A DNA stretch of 64,000 nt, taken from positions 176,207-240,206 of the forward strand of contig NZ_LMFY01000003.1 in the NCBI RefSeq assembly GCF_001426995.1, read 5' to 3'. Positions within the stretch are counted from its first letter, which is position 1. Each line of letters begins with the position of its first letter. Below, piece by piece: positions 25,102 to 37,592 of this stretch. A program made the translations under genes and the position numbers. Origin of the DNA: Microbacterium sp. Root553. Lineage in GTDB: Bacteria; Actinomycetota; Actinomycetes; Actinomycetales; Microbacteriaceae. A model generated the notes under the pieces. It searched no databases and had not been told where the DNA came from. It saw nothing but the letters and a program-made list of their open reading frames with translations.

Positions 25102-25788
25102 TCACACGGCGCGGAGCACGGCGACGACCTTGCCGAGCACGACCGACTCGTCGCCGAGGATCGGCTCGAAGGCGGAGTTGCGGGGCAGCAGCCACGTGTG
25201 GCCGTCGCGGCGGCGCAGCACCTTGACGGTGGCCTCGCCGTCGAGCATGGCGGCGACGATCTCGCCGTTCTCGGCGCTGTTCTGCGATCGGATGACCACC
25301 CAGTCCCCGTCGCAGATGGCGGCGTCGATCATCGATTCGCCCGAGACCTTGAGCATGAACAGATCGCCCTTGCCCACGAGCTGACGGGGCAGGGGGAAGA
25401 TCTCCTCGACCTGCTGGTCGGCGGTGATGGGGACGCCCGCGGCGATCCGCCCCACGAGCGGCACGAGTGCGGCGTCGCCGACGGGTGTGGCGACGTCATC
25501 CGGATTCTCGGCACTCGAACCCGGGAGGTCGATGAGGACCTCCATGGCGCGTGTCTTGCCGGGGTCGCGGCGGAGGTAGCCGCTGAGCTCGAGCTGGCCG
25601 AGCTGGTGCGTGACGCTCGAGAGCGACTTCAGCCCGACGGCGTCACCGATCTCCCGCATGCTCGGCGGGTAGCCGTAACGGCTGATCGATGTCTGGATGA
25701 CCTCGAGGATCGCCATCTGCTTCGGGCTCAGGCTCTTCCGGCGACGCGTGCGGGGGGCGTCGGACTCGGGGGCGGCGATGTCGCTCAT
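25102..25788 (-). CDS. lexA: SOS repressor LexA
   Basis: Encodes 228 aa. The N-terminal winged helix is [20 protein letters not shown]. The autocleavage site A117-G118 lies in GRIAAGVPI. The Ser152 (SGESM) and Lys189 (ATVKV) dyad is intact. LexA represses DNA-damage genes until RecA filaments trigger self-cleavage. It is divergent from a LysM cell-envelope protein, the same arrangement as lexA with Rv2719c in mycobacteria and yneA in Bacillus. The shared 281-base control region holds TTCG/CGAA symmetric elements at 25851 and 25953 that may be LexA operators, so autorepression is likely. Confidence 0.97.
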   Translation of the reverse strand: MSDIAAPESDAPRTRRRKSLSPKQMAILEVIQTSISRYGYPPSMREIGDAVGLKSLSSVTHQLGQLELSGYLRRDPGKTRAMEVLIDLPGSSAENPDDVATPVGDAALVPLVGRIAAGVPITADQQVEEIFPLPRQLVGKGDLFMLKVSGESMIDAAICDGDWVVIRSQNSAENGEIVAAMLDGEATVKVLRRRDGHTWLLPRNSAFEPILGDESVVLGKVVAVLRAV

Positions 25789-25850
25789 GGTGCTCCTCAG
25801 GTGTGCGATCCGGCGTCTCAGTTCGAATGTCGGAGGCCCGTGGTGGGGTG

Positions 25851-25861
25851 TTCGTATCGAA
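25851..25861. promoter_or_regulatory. Possible LexA operator on the lexA side
   Basis: TTCG-TAT-CGAA is an 11-base symmetric element 63 bases upstream of the lexA start. The half site resembles actinobacterial SOS boxes, but the spacing is shorter than the usual GAAC-N4-GTTC, so it is only a candidate. Confidence 0.35.
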
Positions 25862-25942
25862 ACCGTATCCGAGAATCACCTGGATCTGGAAGATCTGTTC
25901 GAGCGTGTCGAGGTATTCACGGCCCGGTTTTTCGAAGAACGC

Positions 25943-25971
25943 TTGACAGATGTTCGAATTCGAAGATAACT
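25943..25971 (+). promoter_or_regulatory. Promoter of the LysM gene with an overlapping palindrome
   Basis: TTGACA (25943-25948), a 17-base spacer and ATAACT (25966-25971) form a good sigma-70-type promoter. The spacer contains the perfect 12-bp palindrome TTCGAATTCGAA at 25953-25964, placed where a bound repressor would block polymerase. Given the divergent lexA, LexA is the likely ligand. Confidence 0.6.
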
Positions 25972-26069
25972 TCGGAACGTAGCTTCGCATTCACGGCTCC
26001 CGGCCGAGACGCGGATGCGAACGCTACGCCAACTTCACCGCTCACGCGGTAGATGCAGAGGAGTACGAC

Positions 26070-26432
26070 ATGAGCACCATCACCTTCAGCAACGCAGCCA
26101 TCGTCTCGCCCCGTTCGGCGACGAAGCTCCGGCTGACGGCGCGTGGCCGCCGGGTCGTGCTCGCGCTGGCCGCAGTGCCACTCGCGGTGGGCATCGGATT
26201 CGCCGCATTGAGCGGCGGCAGCGCGATGGCCTCGGGCGAGCAGGTCGCCACCGCGTCCTTCGCCTCGGTCACCGTGATGCCGGGAGACACCCTCTGGTCG
26301 ATCGCCGAGTCGGTGGCACCCGGTGCCGACCCGCGCGAGGTCATCGGCGACATCACGCGCCTGAACGCCCTCCGCGGCGGGGCGCTGCAGATCGGCCAGG
26401 AGCTGGCGATCCCCGCACAGTACTCGGAGTGA
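26070..26432 (+). CDS. LysM-domain protein, probable SOS cell-division inhibitor
   Basis: Encodes 120 aa. A cytosolic basic segment and one membrane helix (VVLALAAVPLAVGIGFAALS, 29-48) precede an external LysM domain (VTVMPGDTLWSIAESVAP, then LQIGQELAIP) at about 67-116 that binds peptidoglycan. Length, topology and divergence from lexA match the SOS-induced division suppressors YneA, DivS and Rv2719c/ChiZ. It would delay septation while DNA is repaired. The promoter at 25943 overlaps a TTCGAA palindrome. The functional call is from synteny plus domain layout and is fairly strong. Confidence 0.85.
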   Translation: MSTITFSNAAIVSPRSATKLRLTARGRRVVLALAAVPLAVGIGFAALSGGSAMASGEQVATASFASVTVMPGDTLWSIAESVAPGADPREVIGDITRLNALRGGALQIGQELAIPAQYSE

Positions 26433-26508
26433 ATCGCAGCGGCCCCTCGGTCGCTCATTCACCGTCACCTCGGAGTGAAGCGGTCGTGCGCGGCCTACCA
26501 TGGGAAGG

Positions 26509-27594
26509 GTGACTGCATCACTCGACGACCTCCCGCTCCGTGACGATCTCCGAGGGCTCACGCCCTACGGTGCCCCGCAGGCTCCGCTGCCGGTGGCGCT
26601 GAACGTGAACGAGAACACGCATCCGGTTCCCGACCTCGTGGCGAGCGACATCCTCGACGACATCGCGGTCGCGCTCCGTGACGTCAACCGATACCCGGAT
26701 CGCGAGTTCACCACACTGCGCGACGGCTTCGCGGACTATCTCGGTCACGGCCTGCAGGCTGAGCAGATCTGGGCCGGAAACGGATCGAACGAAGTGCTGC
26801 AGCACATCCTGCAGGCCTTCGGGGGGCCCGGCCGCACGGCGTTCAGCTTCGCACCGACCTACTCGATGTACCCGCTGATCGCGCAGGGGACCGGCGCCCG
26901 CTGGATCGCGGGGACCCGCCAGCCCGACTACACGATCACCCCCGAGGAGGCGACAGCCCAGGTGGCCGACGCCGACCCGGATGTGATCCTGCTGTGCTCG
27001 CCGAACAACCCGACCGGCACCCCGCTCGGGCTCGATGTGATCGAGGCGGTGTATGAGGCGTCCCGAGGCGTCGTGGTGGTCGACGAGGCGTACCAGGAAT
27101 TCGCCCCACGAGAGGCTCCCTCCGCGCTGACCCTGCTCGAGGGGCGCCCTCGTCTGGCGGTCTCGCGCACCATGAGCAAGGCCTTCGCGTTCGCGGGTGC
27201 CCGCGTCGGATATCTCGCCGCCGACCCCGCGTTCATCGATGCGCTGCGGCTCGTGCGCCTTCCGTATCACCTGAGCGCCCTGACGCAGGCTGCTGCCGTC
27301 GCGGCCTTGCGCAACTCCGAAGTGATGCTCGGCATGGTCGCCGAGATCGTCGAGCAGCGTGACCGCATCTCGGCGACGCTCGAAGCGCTCGGCTACACGC
27401 CCCATGAGTCCTGGTCGAACTTCGTCCTGTTCGGCGGCGTCGCGGATCCGCACAGGGTGTGGCAGCAGCTGTACGACCGCGGCGTGCTCGTGCGCGATGT
27501 CGGCATCCCCGGACACCTGCGTGTCACCGCGGGAACAGAGGCCGAGACCACGGCATTCCTCGATGCCCTCGCCTCGATAGGATCGGACTCATGA
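26509..27594 (+). CDS. hisC: Histidinol-phosphate aminotransferase
   Basis: Encodes 361 aa from GTG 26509, 8 bases after a TACCAT -10-like box (leaderless); ATG 26500 would add three residues. It is a fold-type I PLP enzyme that converts imidazole-acetol phosphate to histidinol phosphate. Visible features are NENTHP near the N-terminus, [13 protein letters not shown] [24 protein letters not shown] and [17 protein letters not shown] with the PLP lysine. The stop overlaps hisB by 4 bases. It heads hisC-hisB-hisH, with priA about 2 kb downstream. hisD is not in the window. Confidence 0.96.
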   Translation: MTASLDDLPLRDDLRGLTPYGAPQAPLPVALNVNENTHPVPDLVASDILDDIAVALRDVNRYPDREFTTLRDGFADYLGHGLQAEQIWAGNGSNEVLQHILQAFGGPGRTAFSFAPTYSMYPLIAQGTGARWIAGTRQPDYTITPEEATAQVADADPDVILLCSPNNPTGTPLGLDVIEAVYEASRGVVVVDEAYQEFAPREAPSALTLLEGRPRLAVSRTMSKAFAFAGARVGYLAADPAFIDALRLVRLPYHLSALTQAAAVAALRNSEVMLGMVAEIVEQRDRISATLEALGYTPHESWSNFVLFGGVADPHRVWQQLYDRGVLVRDVGIPGHLRVTAGTEAETTAFLDALASIGSDS

Positions 27595-28208
27595 GCACCC
27601 CTGCCCCGACACCCCGCACCGCGACGCGCGTGCGCAGCACGTCGGAGTCCACCGTCGAGCTCGAGCTGAACCTCGACGGCACCGGATCCAGCCGCATCGA
27701 CACCTCGGTGCCGTTCTTCGACCACATGCTGACGGCGTTCGCGAAGCACTCGCTCACCGACCTCACGGTCCGCGCCTCCGGTGACACCCAGATCGACGCC
27801 CACCACACGGTCGAAGACATCTCGATCGTGCTCGGACAGGCCATCCGCGAAGCTCTCGGCGACAAGTCGGGGATCTCCCGATACGGAGATGCCCTCGTTC
27901 CGCTCGATGAGGCTCTCGCCCAGGCCGTGGTCGACATCTCCGGGCGTCCGTACCTCGTGCACACCGGCGAGCCTGTCGGGTTCGAGCACCACCTCATCGG
28001 GGGCCACTTCACCGGGTCGCTCGTGCGGCACACGTTCGAGGCGATCGCGTTCAACGCCGGACTGACCGTGCACGTGCGAGTCCTCGGCGGCCGCGACCCG
28101 CATCACATCGCCGAGGCCGAGTACAAGGCGTTCGCTCGGGCCTTCCGCCAGGCCAAGGCCCTCGACCCCCTGGTCGACGGGGTGCCGTCGACGAAGGGTG
28201 CGCTGTGA
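27591..28208 (+). CDS. hisB: Imidazoleglycerol-phosphate dehydratase
   Basis: Encodes 205 aa, monofunctional and of normal length for actinobacteria. It dehydrates imidazole glycerol phosphate to imidazole acetol phosphate. The metal-binding His clusters are [14 protein letters not shown] and [12 protein letters not shown], with [19 protein letters not shown] at the C-terminus. The N-terminal [20 protein letters not shown] is typical. The ATG overlaps the hisC stop and the stop overlaps the hisH GTG, both by 4 bases, so the three genes are translationally coupled. Confidence 0.97.
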   Translation: MSTPAPTPRTATRVRSTSESTVELELNLDGTGSSRIDTSVPFFDHMLTAFAKHSLTDLTVRASGDTQIDAHHTVEDISIVLGQAIREALGDKSGISRYGDALVPLDEALAQAVVDISGRPYLVHTGEPVGFEHHLIGGHFTGSLVRHTFEAIAFNAGLTVHVRVLGGRDPHHIAEAEYKAFARAFRQAKALDPLVDGVPSTKGAL

Positions 28209-28846
28209 GCGGCGCGCCCAGGGTCGCCGTCTTCGACTACGAATCAGGCAACGTCCATTCTGCGGTGAAGGCTCTCGTCGCCGCGGGCGCCGATGCCGTC
28301 CTCACGCGCGACCGCAAGGAGGCGACCGAGGCCGACGGTCTGCTCGTCCCCGGCGTGGGGGCGTTCCAGGCCGTCCGTGAGGCGCTCCACGCCCACGGCG
28401 GCGATGAGATCATCGATCGGCGTCTGGCCGGCGGACGCCCCGTGCTCGGCATCTGCGTCGGGATGCAGGTGCTCTTCGCTCACGGCGTCGAGCGTGGACA
28501 CGATGCGGAGGGGCTCGGCGAATGGCCGGGAGCGGTCACGGAGCTCAACGCGCCGGTGCTGCCGCACATGGGATGGAACACGGTCGAGCCCGGCGCCGAC
28601 TCGGTGCTGTTCCGGGGCATCGAGCAGGAGCGCTTCTACTTCGTGCACTCCTACGCCGCTCAGTCCTGGGAGCTCGACGTGATCCCGCCGTTCCCGCAGC
28701 CGGTTCTCACCTGGTCGACGTACGGCGATCCGTTCCTCGCGGCGGTGGAGAACGGTCCGCTCTCCGCGACGCAGTTCCACCCGGAGAAGTCCGGCGAGGC
28801 GGGGATCCAGCTGCTCCGCAACTGGGTCGGAAGCCTGCGCGGCTGA
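28205..28846 (+). CDS. hisH: Imidazole glycerol phosphate synthase, glutaminase subunit
   Basis: Encodes 213 aa. It is a class I glutamine amidotransferase that supplies ammonia to HisF. The nucleophile is in [10 protein letters not shown] and the catalytic His and Glu in [10 protein letters not shown]. The [10 protein letters not shown] start region contacts the partner. The GTG overlaps hisB. hisF is not next to it; instead a convergent ParA-like gene follows after 73 bases, and priA lies further downstream. Confidence 0.97.
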   Translation: MSGAPRVAVFDYESGNVHSAVKALVAAGADAVLTRDRKEATEADGLLVPGVGAFQAVREALHAHGGDEIIDRRLAGGRPVLGICVGMQVLFAHGVERGHDAEGLGEWPGAVTELNAPVLPHMGWNTVEPGADSVLFRGIEQERFYFVHSYAAQSWELDVIPPFPQPVLTWSTYGDPFLAAVENGPLSATQFHPEKSGEAGIQLLRNWVGSLRG

Positions 28847-28919
28847 GTCGTCCCGCGCTCGGCATCCGCCTGTCGCGAGTGTCGCAGAGCAGGCGAAGGT
28901 CTCGCGTGTCGCGCGTGAC

Positions 28920-31534
<2,615 letters not shown>

Positions 31535-31554
<20 letters not shown>

Positions 31555-32344
31555 TGGGCCGAGCGGCCACGGCGACCACGATCACGCGGCCGGTCACGGT
31601 GATTCCGCGGGTGTCCCCTGGGAGGGGCGCAGCTTCGAGTCGAACCCGCATGCCGCCGACGACGGGTCTGCCGACCCCGCCCTGCTGGCGGCACTGCTGC
31701 GGTTCCGCGCCGGTGAGGGCAGTCAGGTCGAGGTCGTCGACGCCTTCCGCAACGCGAGGATCCTGATCCCCCTGATCGCAGAGAAGGGTGACGAGGGCGT
31801 CGCGCCCAGCGGTCTCGCCGTCGACAAGACGCAGGAGCTGTCGATCGTGACGGTCGCTGCACCCGACGGACGTCGCGTGCAGCCGGTGTTCTCGTCCGTC
31901 GAGGCGATGCGCACGTGGGATGCCACGGCGCGGCCGATCCCGGTCGAGGCCGTGCGTGCGGCGCTTGCGGCATCGGCCGAGGACACCGACCTCATCGTGC
32001 TCGACCCGACGTCGGACACCGAGTTCATCCTCCGTCGCCCCGCGGTCTGGGCTGTCGCGCAGGGACACGCCTGGGAGCCGAGCTTCCTGTCGCCCGAGGT
32101 GTTCGGGGCGCTGCAGGAGAGCGTCGCGCACGAGCTGGCCGTGATCGACGTCGCGGTCGCGCCCGGTGATCCCGACGCCCGCCTGCGTGGGCCCGAGCTC
32201 GTCGTGGTACTCGAGCTCGTCGACGGCCTCGAGCGCGAGGTCCTCGATGCCGTGCTGTCGCGCCTCGCGCAGCGCTGGGCGGGCGATGACCGCATCGCCG
32301 TCCTCGCCGACTCCCTCACCGTCAAGCTGCGCCGCTCGATCTGA
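31535..32344 (+). CDS. SseB-family protein
   Basis: Encodes 269 aa, starting at ATG 31535 inside the end of priA, the only good start in frame. After a His/Gly-rich leader ([13 protein letters not shown]), the SseB N-terminal fold follows: [20 protein letters not shown], then RILIPLI, then [20 protein letters not shown]-terminal half ends in a [20 protein letters not shown] pattern. SseB-like proteins in actinobacteria are of unknown biochemical role and often follow priA. The His-rich leader might bind metal. The stop lies within a 17-bp tandem repeat. Confidence 0.85.
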
Positions 32345-32375
32345 TCGGTCCCGCGGTCTGATCGGTCCCGCGGTC
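32342..32375. repeat. 17-bp direct tandem repeat after sseB
   Basis: Two exact copies of TGATCGGTCCCGCGGTC start at the sseB stop codon. Confidence 0.85.
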
Positions 32376-32413
32376 TGATGCTGCCCGCAGCCCGGTCAGG
32401 ATGCAGGACCGAT

Positions 32414-32459
32414 GCACGGATGCAGGGACGGATCGGGTGATCCGTCCCTGCATCCGTGC
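32414..32459. terminator. Very long hairpin between convergent sseB and DUF1844 genes
   Basis: A perfect 21-bp stem (GCACGGATGCAGGGACGGATC and its complement) has a GGGT loop. ATGCAGG-type flanks extend the pairing further with a few mismatches. It is probably a bidirectional terminator, but it is longer than normal for one. Confidence 0.75.
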
Positions 32460-32491
32460 CGTGATCCTGCATCCGTCCCGTCGAACGCCGC

Positions 32492-32533
32492 GGAGCCCGG
32501 AATCAGGACCTAGGAGCCCGGAATCAGGACCTA
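32492..32533. repeat. 21-bp direct tandem repeat reaching into the DUF1844 stop codon
   Basis: Two exact copies of GGAGCCCGGAATCAGGACCTA occur. The second supplies the stop codon of the DUF1844 gene on the minus strand. Confidence 0.85.
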
Positions 32534-32929
32534 GTTGACCGGCCCGGTCCACTTCTCGCCCGGGCCCTTGCCGATCGGGTCGGGGATGGGGGACGCCTCG
32601 CGGAACGCGAGCTGCAGGGAACGCAGACCGTCGCGCAGCGATCGGGCGTGCATGTCGCTGATCTCGGGCGCTCCCGCGGTGATCAGCCCGGCCAGGGCGT
32701 TGATCAGCTTGCGCGCCTCGTCGAGGTCGAGCTGAGCGGCCGCGTCGGGGTCGTCGGCGAGGCCCAGCTTGACGGCCGCCGCGCTCATCAGGTGCACGGC
32801 CGCAGTGGTGATCACCTCGACCGCGGGGACGTCGGCGATGTCCCGTGTGGCTGAAGACGCCGCCTCCTCTTGCCGTGCCCAGCGCTCTTCGCGCTCGCGT
32901 GCAGCCTCGTCCGATGCCTGGTTCGTCAC
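32531..32929 (-). CDS. DUF1844 family protein
   Basis: Encodes 132 aa from GTG 32929. The family core is [20 protein letters not shown], followed by [18 protein letters not shown] charged N-terminal helix ([16 protein letters not shown]) precedes it. The function is unknown; in actinobacteria it is found beside infC, as here. The promoter region is shared with the divergent infC leader. A longer antisense frame continues over infC, but it has no start or codon support. The protein ends [18 protein letters not shown]. Confidence 0.9.
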   Translation of the reverse strand: MTNQASDEAAREREERWARQEEAASSATRDIADVPAVEVITTAAVHLMSAAAVKLGLADDPDAAAQLDLDEARKLINALAGLITAGAPEISDMHARSLRDGLRSLQLAFREASPIPDPIGKGPGEKWTGPVN

Positions 32930-32946
32930 TTCGCCTTGCCTTCTGT

Positions 32947-33184
32947 TAGACTGTGTCGGGCTCCGGAGCGTCATGCTCCGGCACGAAAGAGGATTCACTT
33001 CCCACCCGCGCTTGCCGTTCCAGGCTACCGGGTCTTGCACTCCACCGGATCTCGTCGTCAGACGGGATCCGGCAGATCGGGTGCGGAGCCGGCGTCTGAA
33101 TGCCGGTGGGTGGGACGATTCTGACTTCGCCCGGGATGCTGACAGCATCCTGGTGGCCGAATCCACTCGTCTAAGGAGTTCCGC
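32947..33184 (+). promoter_or_regulatory. infC-rpmI-rplT promoter and structured leader
   Basis: A TAGACT -10 box (32947-32952) is followed by a leader of about 225 bases with no gene. It contains a CCGGAGC-GTCAT-GCTCCGG hairpin at 32963-32981 and a GGATGCT-GAC-AGCATCC hairpin at 33134-33150. The latter lies about 25 bases before the ribosome site. Leaders at this position in other bacteria bind L20 and repress the operon; whether that holds here is not shown. Confidence 0.6.
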
Positions 33185-33811
<627 letters not shown>

Positions 33812-33883
33812 CTCCCGCCCCCAGACTCCCGCACCGCGGGTTGACACCGTCGCCTGAGAAGGCGCCATACGAAGGAAGAGAAG

Positions 33884-34078
33884 ATGCCGAAGCAGAAGAC
33901 CCACTCGGGTGCTAAGAAGCGCTTCAAGATCACCGGCAGCGGCAAGCTGAAGAAGCAGCAGGCCGGGATGCGCCACAACCTCGAGCACAAGTCGAGCCGT
34001 CGCACCCGCCGCCTCAACCAGGACCAGGTGCTGTCGAAGGCTGACACCAAGGTCGCCAAGAAGCTTCTCGGTCGCTGA
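33884..34078 (+). CDS. rpmI: 50S ribosomal protein L35
   Basis: Encodes 64 aa, full length and very basic: [20 protein letters not shown] at the start and [16 protein letters not shown] at the end. The GGAAGAGAAG ribosome site precedes the ATG. It assembles early into the 50S subunit together with L20, and is co-transcribed with infC and rplT. Confidence 0.98.
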   Translation: MPKQKTHSGAKKRFKITGSGKLKKQQAGMRHNLEHKSSRRTRRLNQDQVLSKADTKVAKKLLGR

Positions 34079-34110
34079 GCGCCCGAACGCACGAATAGGA
34101 ACACAGGAAA

Positions 34111-34497
34111 ATGGCAAGAGTCAAGCGGGCGGTAAACGCCCACAAGAAGCGTCGGGTCATCCTCGAGCGCGCCTCCGGCTACCGCGGTCAGCGTTCGCGC
34201 CTCTACCGCAAGGCCAAAGAGCAGGTCATCCACTCCCTGGTCTACTCGTACCGTGACCGTCGCAAGCGCAAGGGCGACTTCCGTCGTCTGTGGATCCAGC
34301 GCATCAACGCTGCGGCCCGTCAGAACGGCATCACGTACAACCGCTTCATCCAGGGCCTCGGCCTCGCGGGTGTCACGGTCGACCGCCGCATGCTCGCCGA
34401 CCTCGCGGTCAATGACGCAGCGACGTTCACGACCCTGGTCGAGACGGCGAAGAAGGCACTGCCCTCCGACGTCAACGCACCGAAGTCGGCCGCGTAG
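34111..34497 (+). CDS. rplT: 50S ribosomal protein L20
   Basis: Encodes 128 aa. It binds 23S rRNA and is needed for 50S assembly; in other bacteria it also represses its own operon through the leader. Typical blocks are [40 protein letters not shown] and [20 protein letters not shown]. The gene lies 32 bases after rpmI and ends 18 bases before an intrinsic terminator. Confidence 0.98.
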   Translation: MARVKRAVNAHKKRRVILERASGYRGQRSRLYRKAKEQVIHSLVYSYRDRRKRKGDFRRLWIQRINAAARQNGITYNRFIQGLGLAGVTVDRRMLADLAVNDAATFTTLVETAKKALPSDVNAPKSAA

Positions 34498-34515
34498 GCA
34501 GCTCTTCACCACAGT

Positions 34516-34541
34516 GGGCGCTCTCCTTCGGGAGGGCGCCC
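34516..34541 (+). terminator. Terminator of the infC-rpmI-rplT operon
   Basis: GGGCGCTCTCC-TTCG-GGAGGGCGCCC is an 11-bp stem with one G-T pair and a stable TTCG tetraloop. It is followed by CTCTGTCGTT. Confidence 0.8.
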
Positions 34542-34598
34542 TCTGTCGTTCCCGTCGCCGTGCACGGCAAGGGCGTCGTCGTTCTCTAGACTGAGATC

Positions 34599-35411
34599 GT
34601 GCTGGAGAACCCGCGTTCGCCCCGAGTCCGAGCTGTCGCGAAGCTCACCAAGCGCAGCGCCCGCAGCGAGACCGGCCTGTTCCTCCTCGAGGGGCCGCAG
34701 GCGGTGCGCGAGGCGCTGACCTACAGCCCCGAGGCGATCGTCGAGCTGTTCGCGACGCCGGCCGGCTGGGACAAGCATCCCGACATCCGGGCGAAGGCCT
34801 CGTCGGCCGACGTCGAGGTCGAGCACGTCACCGAGTACGTCCTGAACGCGATGGCCGACACGGTCACACCGCAGGGACTCGTCGCGGTCGTGCGGCAGAC
34901 GCCCACTTCGGTGCGCGACATCTTCGCGGCCTCGCCGCGCCTCGTCGCGATCTGCGAGGAGATCAGGGACCCCGGCAACCTCGGCACGATCATCCGAGCC
35001 GCAGACGCGGCGGGTGCGGATGCCGTCGTGCTGACCGGCCGTACGGTCGACCCGTACAACCCGAAAGTCGTGCGCGCCACGACAGGATCGCTCTTCCACC
35101 TGCCCGTGTCGGTGGGGGCGGAGCTCGAGGACGTCGTCGAGAAGGCTCACGCCGCGGGGCTGCGGGTGCTCGCCGCCGATGTGAAGGGCGATGATCTGCT
35201 GCGTGCCCGCGCAGACGGCGTCCTCGCAGAGCCCACTGCCTGGCTGTTCGGAAACGAGGCCAGGGGACTCGAGGATGAGGCGCTGGCTCAGGCCGATCAG
35301 GTGCTGAAGCTCCCGATCTTCGGTCGGGCGGAGTCGCTGAATCTGGCGACTGCGGCCAGTGTCTGCCTGTATGAGAGCGCCTTCGCGCAGCGCGCAGGCT
35401 CCGTCGACTGA
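34599..35411 (+). CDS. SpoU/TrmH-family RNA 2'-O-methyltransferase
   Basis: Encodes 270 aa from GTG 34599, 6 bases after a TAGACT -10 box, so the transcript is likely leaderless. An N-terminal L30e-like substrate-binding domain ([20 protein letters not shown]) precedes the SPOUT domain. That domain has motif 1 [20 protein letters not shown], motif 2 [10 protein letters not shown] and motif 3 [14 protein letters not shown], which together form the knotted SAM site. It methylates a ribose in rRNA or tRNA. In actinobacteria this position downstream of rplT is conserved, and pheS often follows; here a two-component system and transporter are inserted between them. Confidence 0.93.
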   Translation: MLENPRSPRVRAVAKLTKRSARSETGLFLLEGPQAVREALTYSPEAIVELFATPAGWDKHPDIRAKASSADVEVEHVTEYVLNAMADTVTPQGLVAVVRQTPTSVRDIFAASPRLVAICEEIRDPGNLGTIIRAADAAGADAVVLTGRTVDPYNPKVVRATTGSLFHLPVSVGAELEDVVEKAHAAGLRVLAADVKGDDLLRARADGVLAEPTAWLFGNEARGLEDEALAQADQVLKLPIFGRAESLNLATAASVCLYESAFAQRAGSVD

Positions 35412-35540
35412 CCTCCGGCGGGCCGACGTCCCCGCACGAAGCCGCATGTCGGCGCCCCGTCGCCGGGTGAGCTGCCGTATGCGCGCCCGCACGGCTGATA
35501 GATTGAGGCCTGCTCGAGCGGAGAAGGGGCCCCGGAGTCG

Positions 35541-36209
35541 ATGCAGATTCTGATCGTGGAGGACGACGACCGTGTCTCGGCCGCCCTCGAGGCCTTTCTT
35601 GCACGATCCGGCTACGCCACGGTGCGCGCCTCGGACGGTGCCGCCGCGCTCGAGCTTCTGGGCGCGGACACCGAGGTCGTCCTGCTCGATCTCGGGCTGC
35701 CCGACATCGACGGCGTCGATCTGTGTCGCCGTATCCGTGGCCGTTCGGAGGTGCCCATCGTCATCGTGACGGCGCGCAGTCAGGTGGCGGAGCGCATCAG
35801 GGGTCTGCGGGCCGGAGCAGATGACTTCGTCGTCAAGCCCTACGACGTGCACGAGCTTCTGGCTCGCATCGAGGCGGTCACCCGGCGGTCGCGCCCGATC
35901 CGCCCCGAGTCCGAGGCGGTGGTGCTCCTGCAGGACGGTGCCGTGCAGATCGATCTCGTGGGCAGGCAGGTGCTCATCGACAGCTCCGCGATCGAGCTCA
36001 CCCGCAAGGAGTTCGACATCGTCGCGGTGCTGGCCAGGTATCCGGGAGTCGCCGTGCCGAAGGAACGGCTGATCCGCGAAGTGTGGAACACCGACTGGCG
36101 CGGCTTCGGGCACTCCCTCGAGGTACACGTGGGTGCGATCCGCCGCAAGTCCGGCGCGCACCGTCTCATCGAGACCGTGCGCGGCGTGGGCTACCGGCTG
36201 GCGGGGTGA
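35541..36209 (+). CDS. OmpR-family response regulator
   Basis: Encodes 222 aa. The receiver domain has acidic pocket EDDD near residue 7-10, phosphorylated D50 in VVLLDLGLPDIDG, a switch Thr in VIVTARSQ and Lys in VKPYDVHELLARI. The C-terminal winged helix (IELTRKEFDIVAVLARYPGV, then LEVHVGAIRRKSG, RLIETVRGVGYRL) binds direct repeats. A candidate target is the 11-bp direct repeat at 38584. It is followed by a kinase gene 6 bases downstream and then a TAXI lipoprotein, a TctD-TctE-like operon. Confidence 0.94.
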   Translation: MQILIVEDDDRVSAALEAFLARSGYATVRASDGAAALELLGADTEVVLLDLGLPDIDGVDLCRRIRGRSEVPIVIVTARSQVAERIRGLRAGADDFVVKPYDVHELLARIEAVTRRSRPIRPESEAVVLLQDGAVQIDLVGRQVLIDSSAIELTRKEFDIVAVLARYPGVAVPKERLIREVWNTDWRGFGHSLEVHVGAIRRKSGAHRLIETVRGVGYRLAG

Positions 36210-36215
36210 CGGGCG

Positions 36216-37592
36216 ATGCTGCGCCGTCTCGTCGTGGTGTTCCTCGTGCCGCTGCTGGCCGTCCTGCTGCTGCTCGGCAGCGCGACGGCGTGGAGTGCGA
36301 CCCGTGGCATCCAACAGGCGTTCTATGCCGAGCAGCTCGGTGACCTCGGGTACTTCGCCGCGAGTGCGCGTCAGGCGCTGCGGTCGGGGAGCACCACGGT
36401 GATCGATGCGGAGGTGCAGCGTTTCCATGAGGTCTACGGGACGGAGGTGATGGTCTTCGATCTCGCGGGCGGCATCTGGGCGGCCGGGGGAGCGGTCGAC
36501 CGGGTCCTCGCGGATGACGAGGCCGCGCGCGTGCGTCTCGCGCTCTCCGGCCGTCGCGCAGACGCTCCGGAACCGGTCTTCCCCTGGATGCTCGCCGAGT
36601 CGTCCCTCGCCGAGCCGGTGTTCGACGACGGTGATGTGATCGGGGCCGTGATGGTGTCCGCGGATGTCGATGCGCCCCGTACGCAGATCCTTCAGCAGAT
36701 CCTCCTTCTCAGCATCGTGTCGATCCTCGCTGTCGGGTTGGGGGTGCTCCTGGTTTTCCAGATGGCACGGTGGGTGCTGTCACCGGTCAGGCGCCTCGAC
36801 GAGGCGATGGTCGCGATCGAGCGCGGGGCGATGGACGCCCGCGTGTCGGAGGACACCGGACCGCCGGAGCTGCGCCGCATGACGCGGGTGTTCAACGGCA
36901 TGGCGGACGAGATCGAACGGGTGATGACGCGGCAGCAGGAGTTCGCGCTCAACGCCTCGCACGAACTGCGCAACCCGCTGAACGCCCTGCTGCTGCGCGT
37001 CGAGCACCTCTCGACCGGACTCGGAGCGGAGTGGCAGGGCGATATCGAGGAGACCCGCGAGGAGGGGCGACGGATGGTGCGGATCCTCGAGACGCTGCTG
37101 GGCCTTGCGCGCGGCGGGCGCGCCGACATCGCCGTCTCGGCCGTCGATCTGAGCGTGCTGGCGGCTCGCCGGGCGGACGCCTGGCGGGATGTCGCCGCGC
37201 AGCGCGGGGTCCGGATGCAGGCCGGCGCCGAGGCATCCGTGATGAGTGTGACCGATCGCACGATCGTCGAGAGCGCCCTCGACGCGGTGATCGACAACGC
37301 GGTGAAGTTCTCGCCCGCCGACTCGGTCGTGGTGGTCGAGGCATCGAGGGAGGGCGATCTGTGCCGGCTCACGGTGCGCGATCACGGTCCTGGCCTCACG
37401 ATCGCCGAAGCGGCCTCGGCGGCGGACCGGTTCTGGCGCAGCGAGGACAGCGGCGAGACGCCGGGAACGGGATTGGGGCTGGCGATCGCGACCGACCTGC
37501 TGGAGTCGATCGGCGGCGCGCTCGCGGTCTCCTCTGCCGACGGCGGTGGCCTCGTCGTGGCCCTCGTGCTGCCGGACGGAGCGGACCGATGA
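36216..37592 (+). CDS. Sensor histidine kinase
   Basis: Encodes 458 aa. TM1 is at the N-terminus (VVVFLVPLLAVLLLLGSATA) and TM2 near 165-190 (LLLSIVSILAVGLGVLLVFQ), enclosing an extracellular sensor of about 140 residues. A HAMP-type region follows, then H box NASHELRNPLNALLLRVEHL with H249. Asn replaces the common Thr after HELR. Further motifs are N box DAVIDNAVKFSP, G1 VRDHGPGLT and G2 GTGLGLAIATDLLE. It pairs with the upstream regulator. Its stop overlaps the ATG of the TAXI lipoprotein, suggesting that protein delivers the signal. Confidence 0.93.
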   Translation: MLRRLVVVFLVPLLAVLLLLGSATAWSATRGIQQAFYAEQLGDLGYFAASARQALRSGSTTVIDAEVQRFHEVYGTEVMVFDLAGGIWAAGGAVDRVLADDEAARVRLALSGRRADAPEPVFPWMLAESSLAEPVFDDGDVIGAVMVSADVDAPRTQILQQILLLSIVSILAVGLGVLLVFQMARWVLSPVRRLDEAMVAIERGAMDARVSEDTGPPELRRMTRVFNGMADEIERVMTRQQEFALNASHELRNPLNALLLRVEHLSTGLGAEWQGDIEETREEGRRMVRILETLLGLARGGRADIAVSAVDLSVLAARRADAWRDVAAQRGVRMQAGAEASVMSVTDRTIVESALDAVIDNAVKFSPADSVVVVEASREGDLCRLTVRDHGPGLTIAEAASAADRFWRSEDSGETPGTGLGLAIATDLLESIGGALAVSSADGGGLVVALVLPDGADR

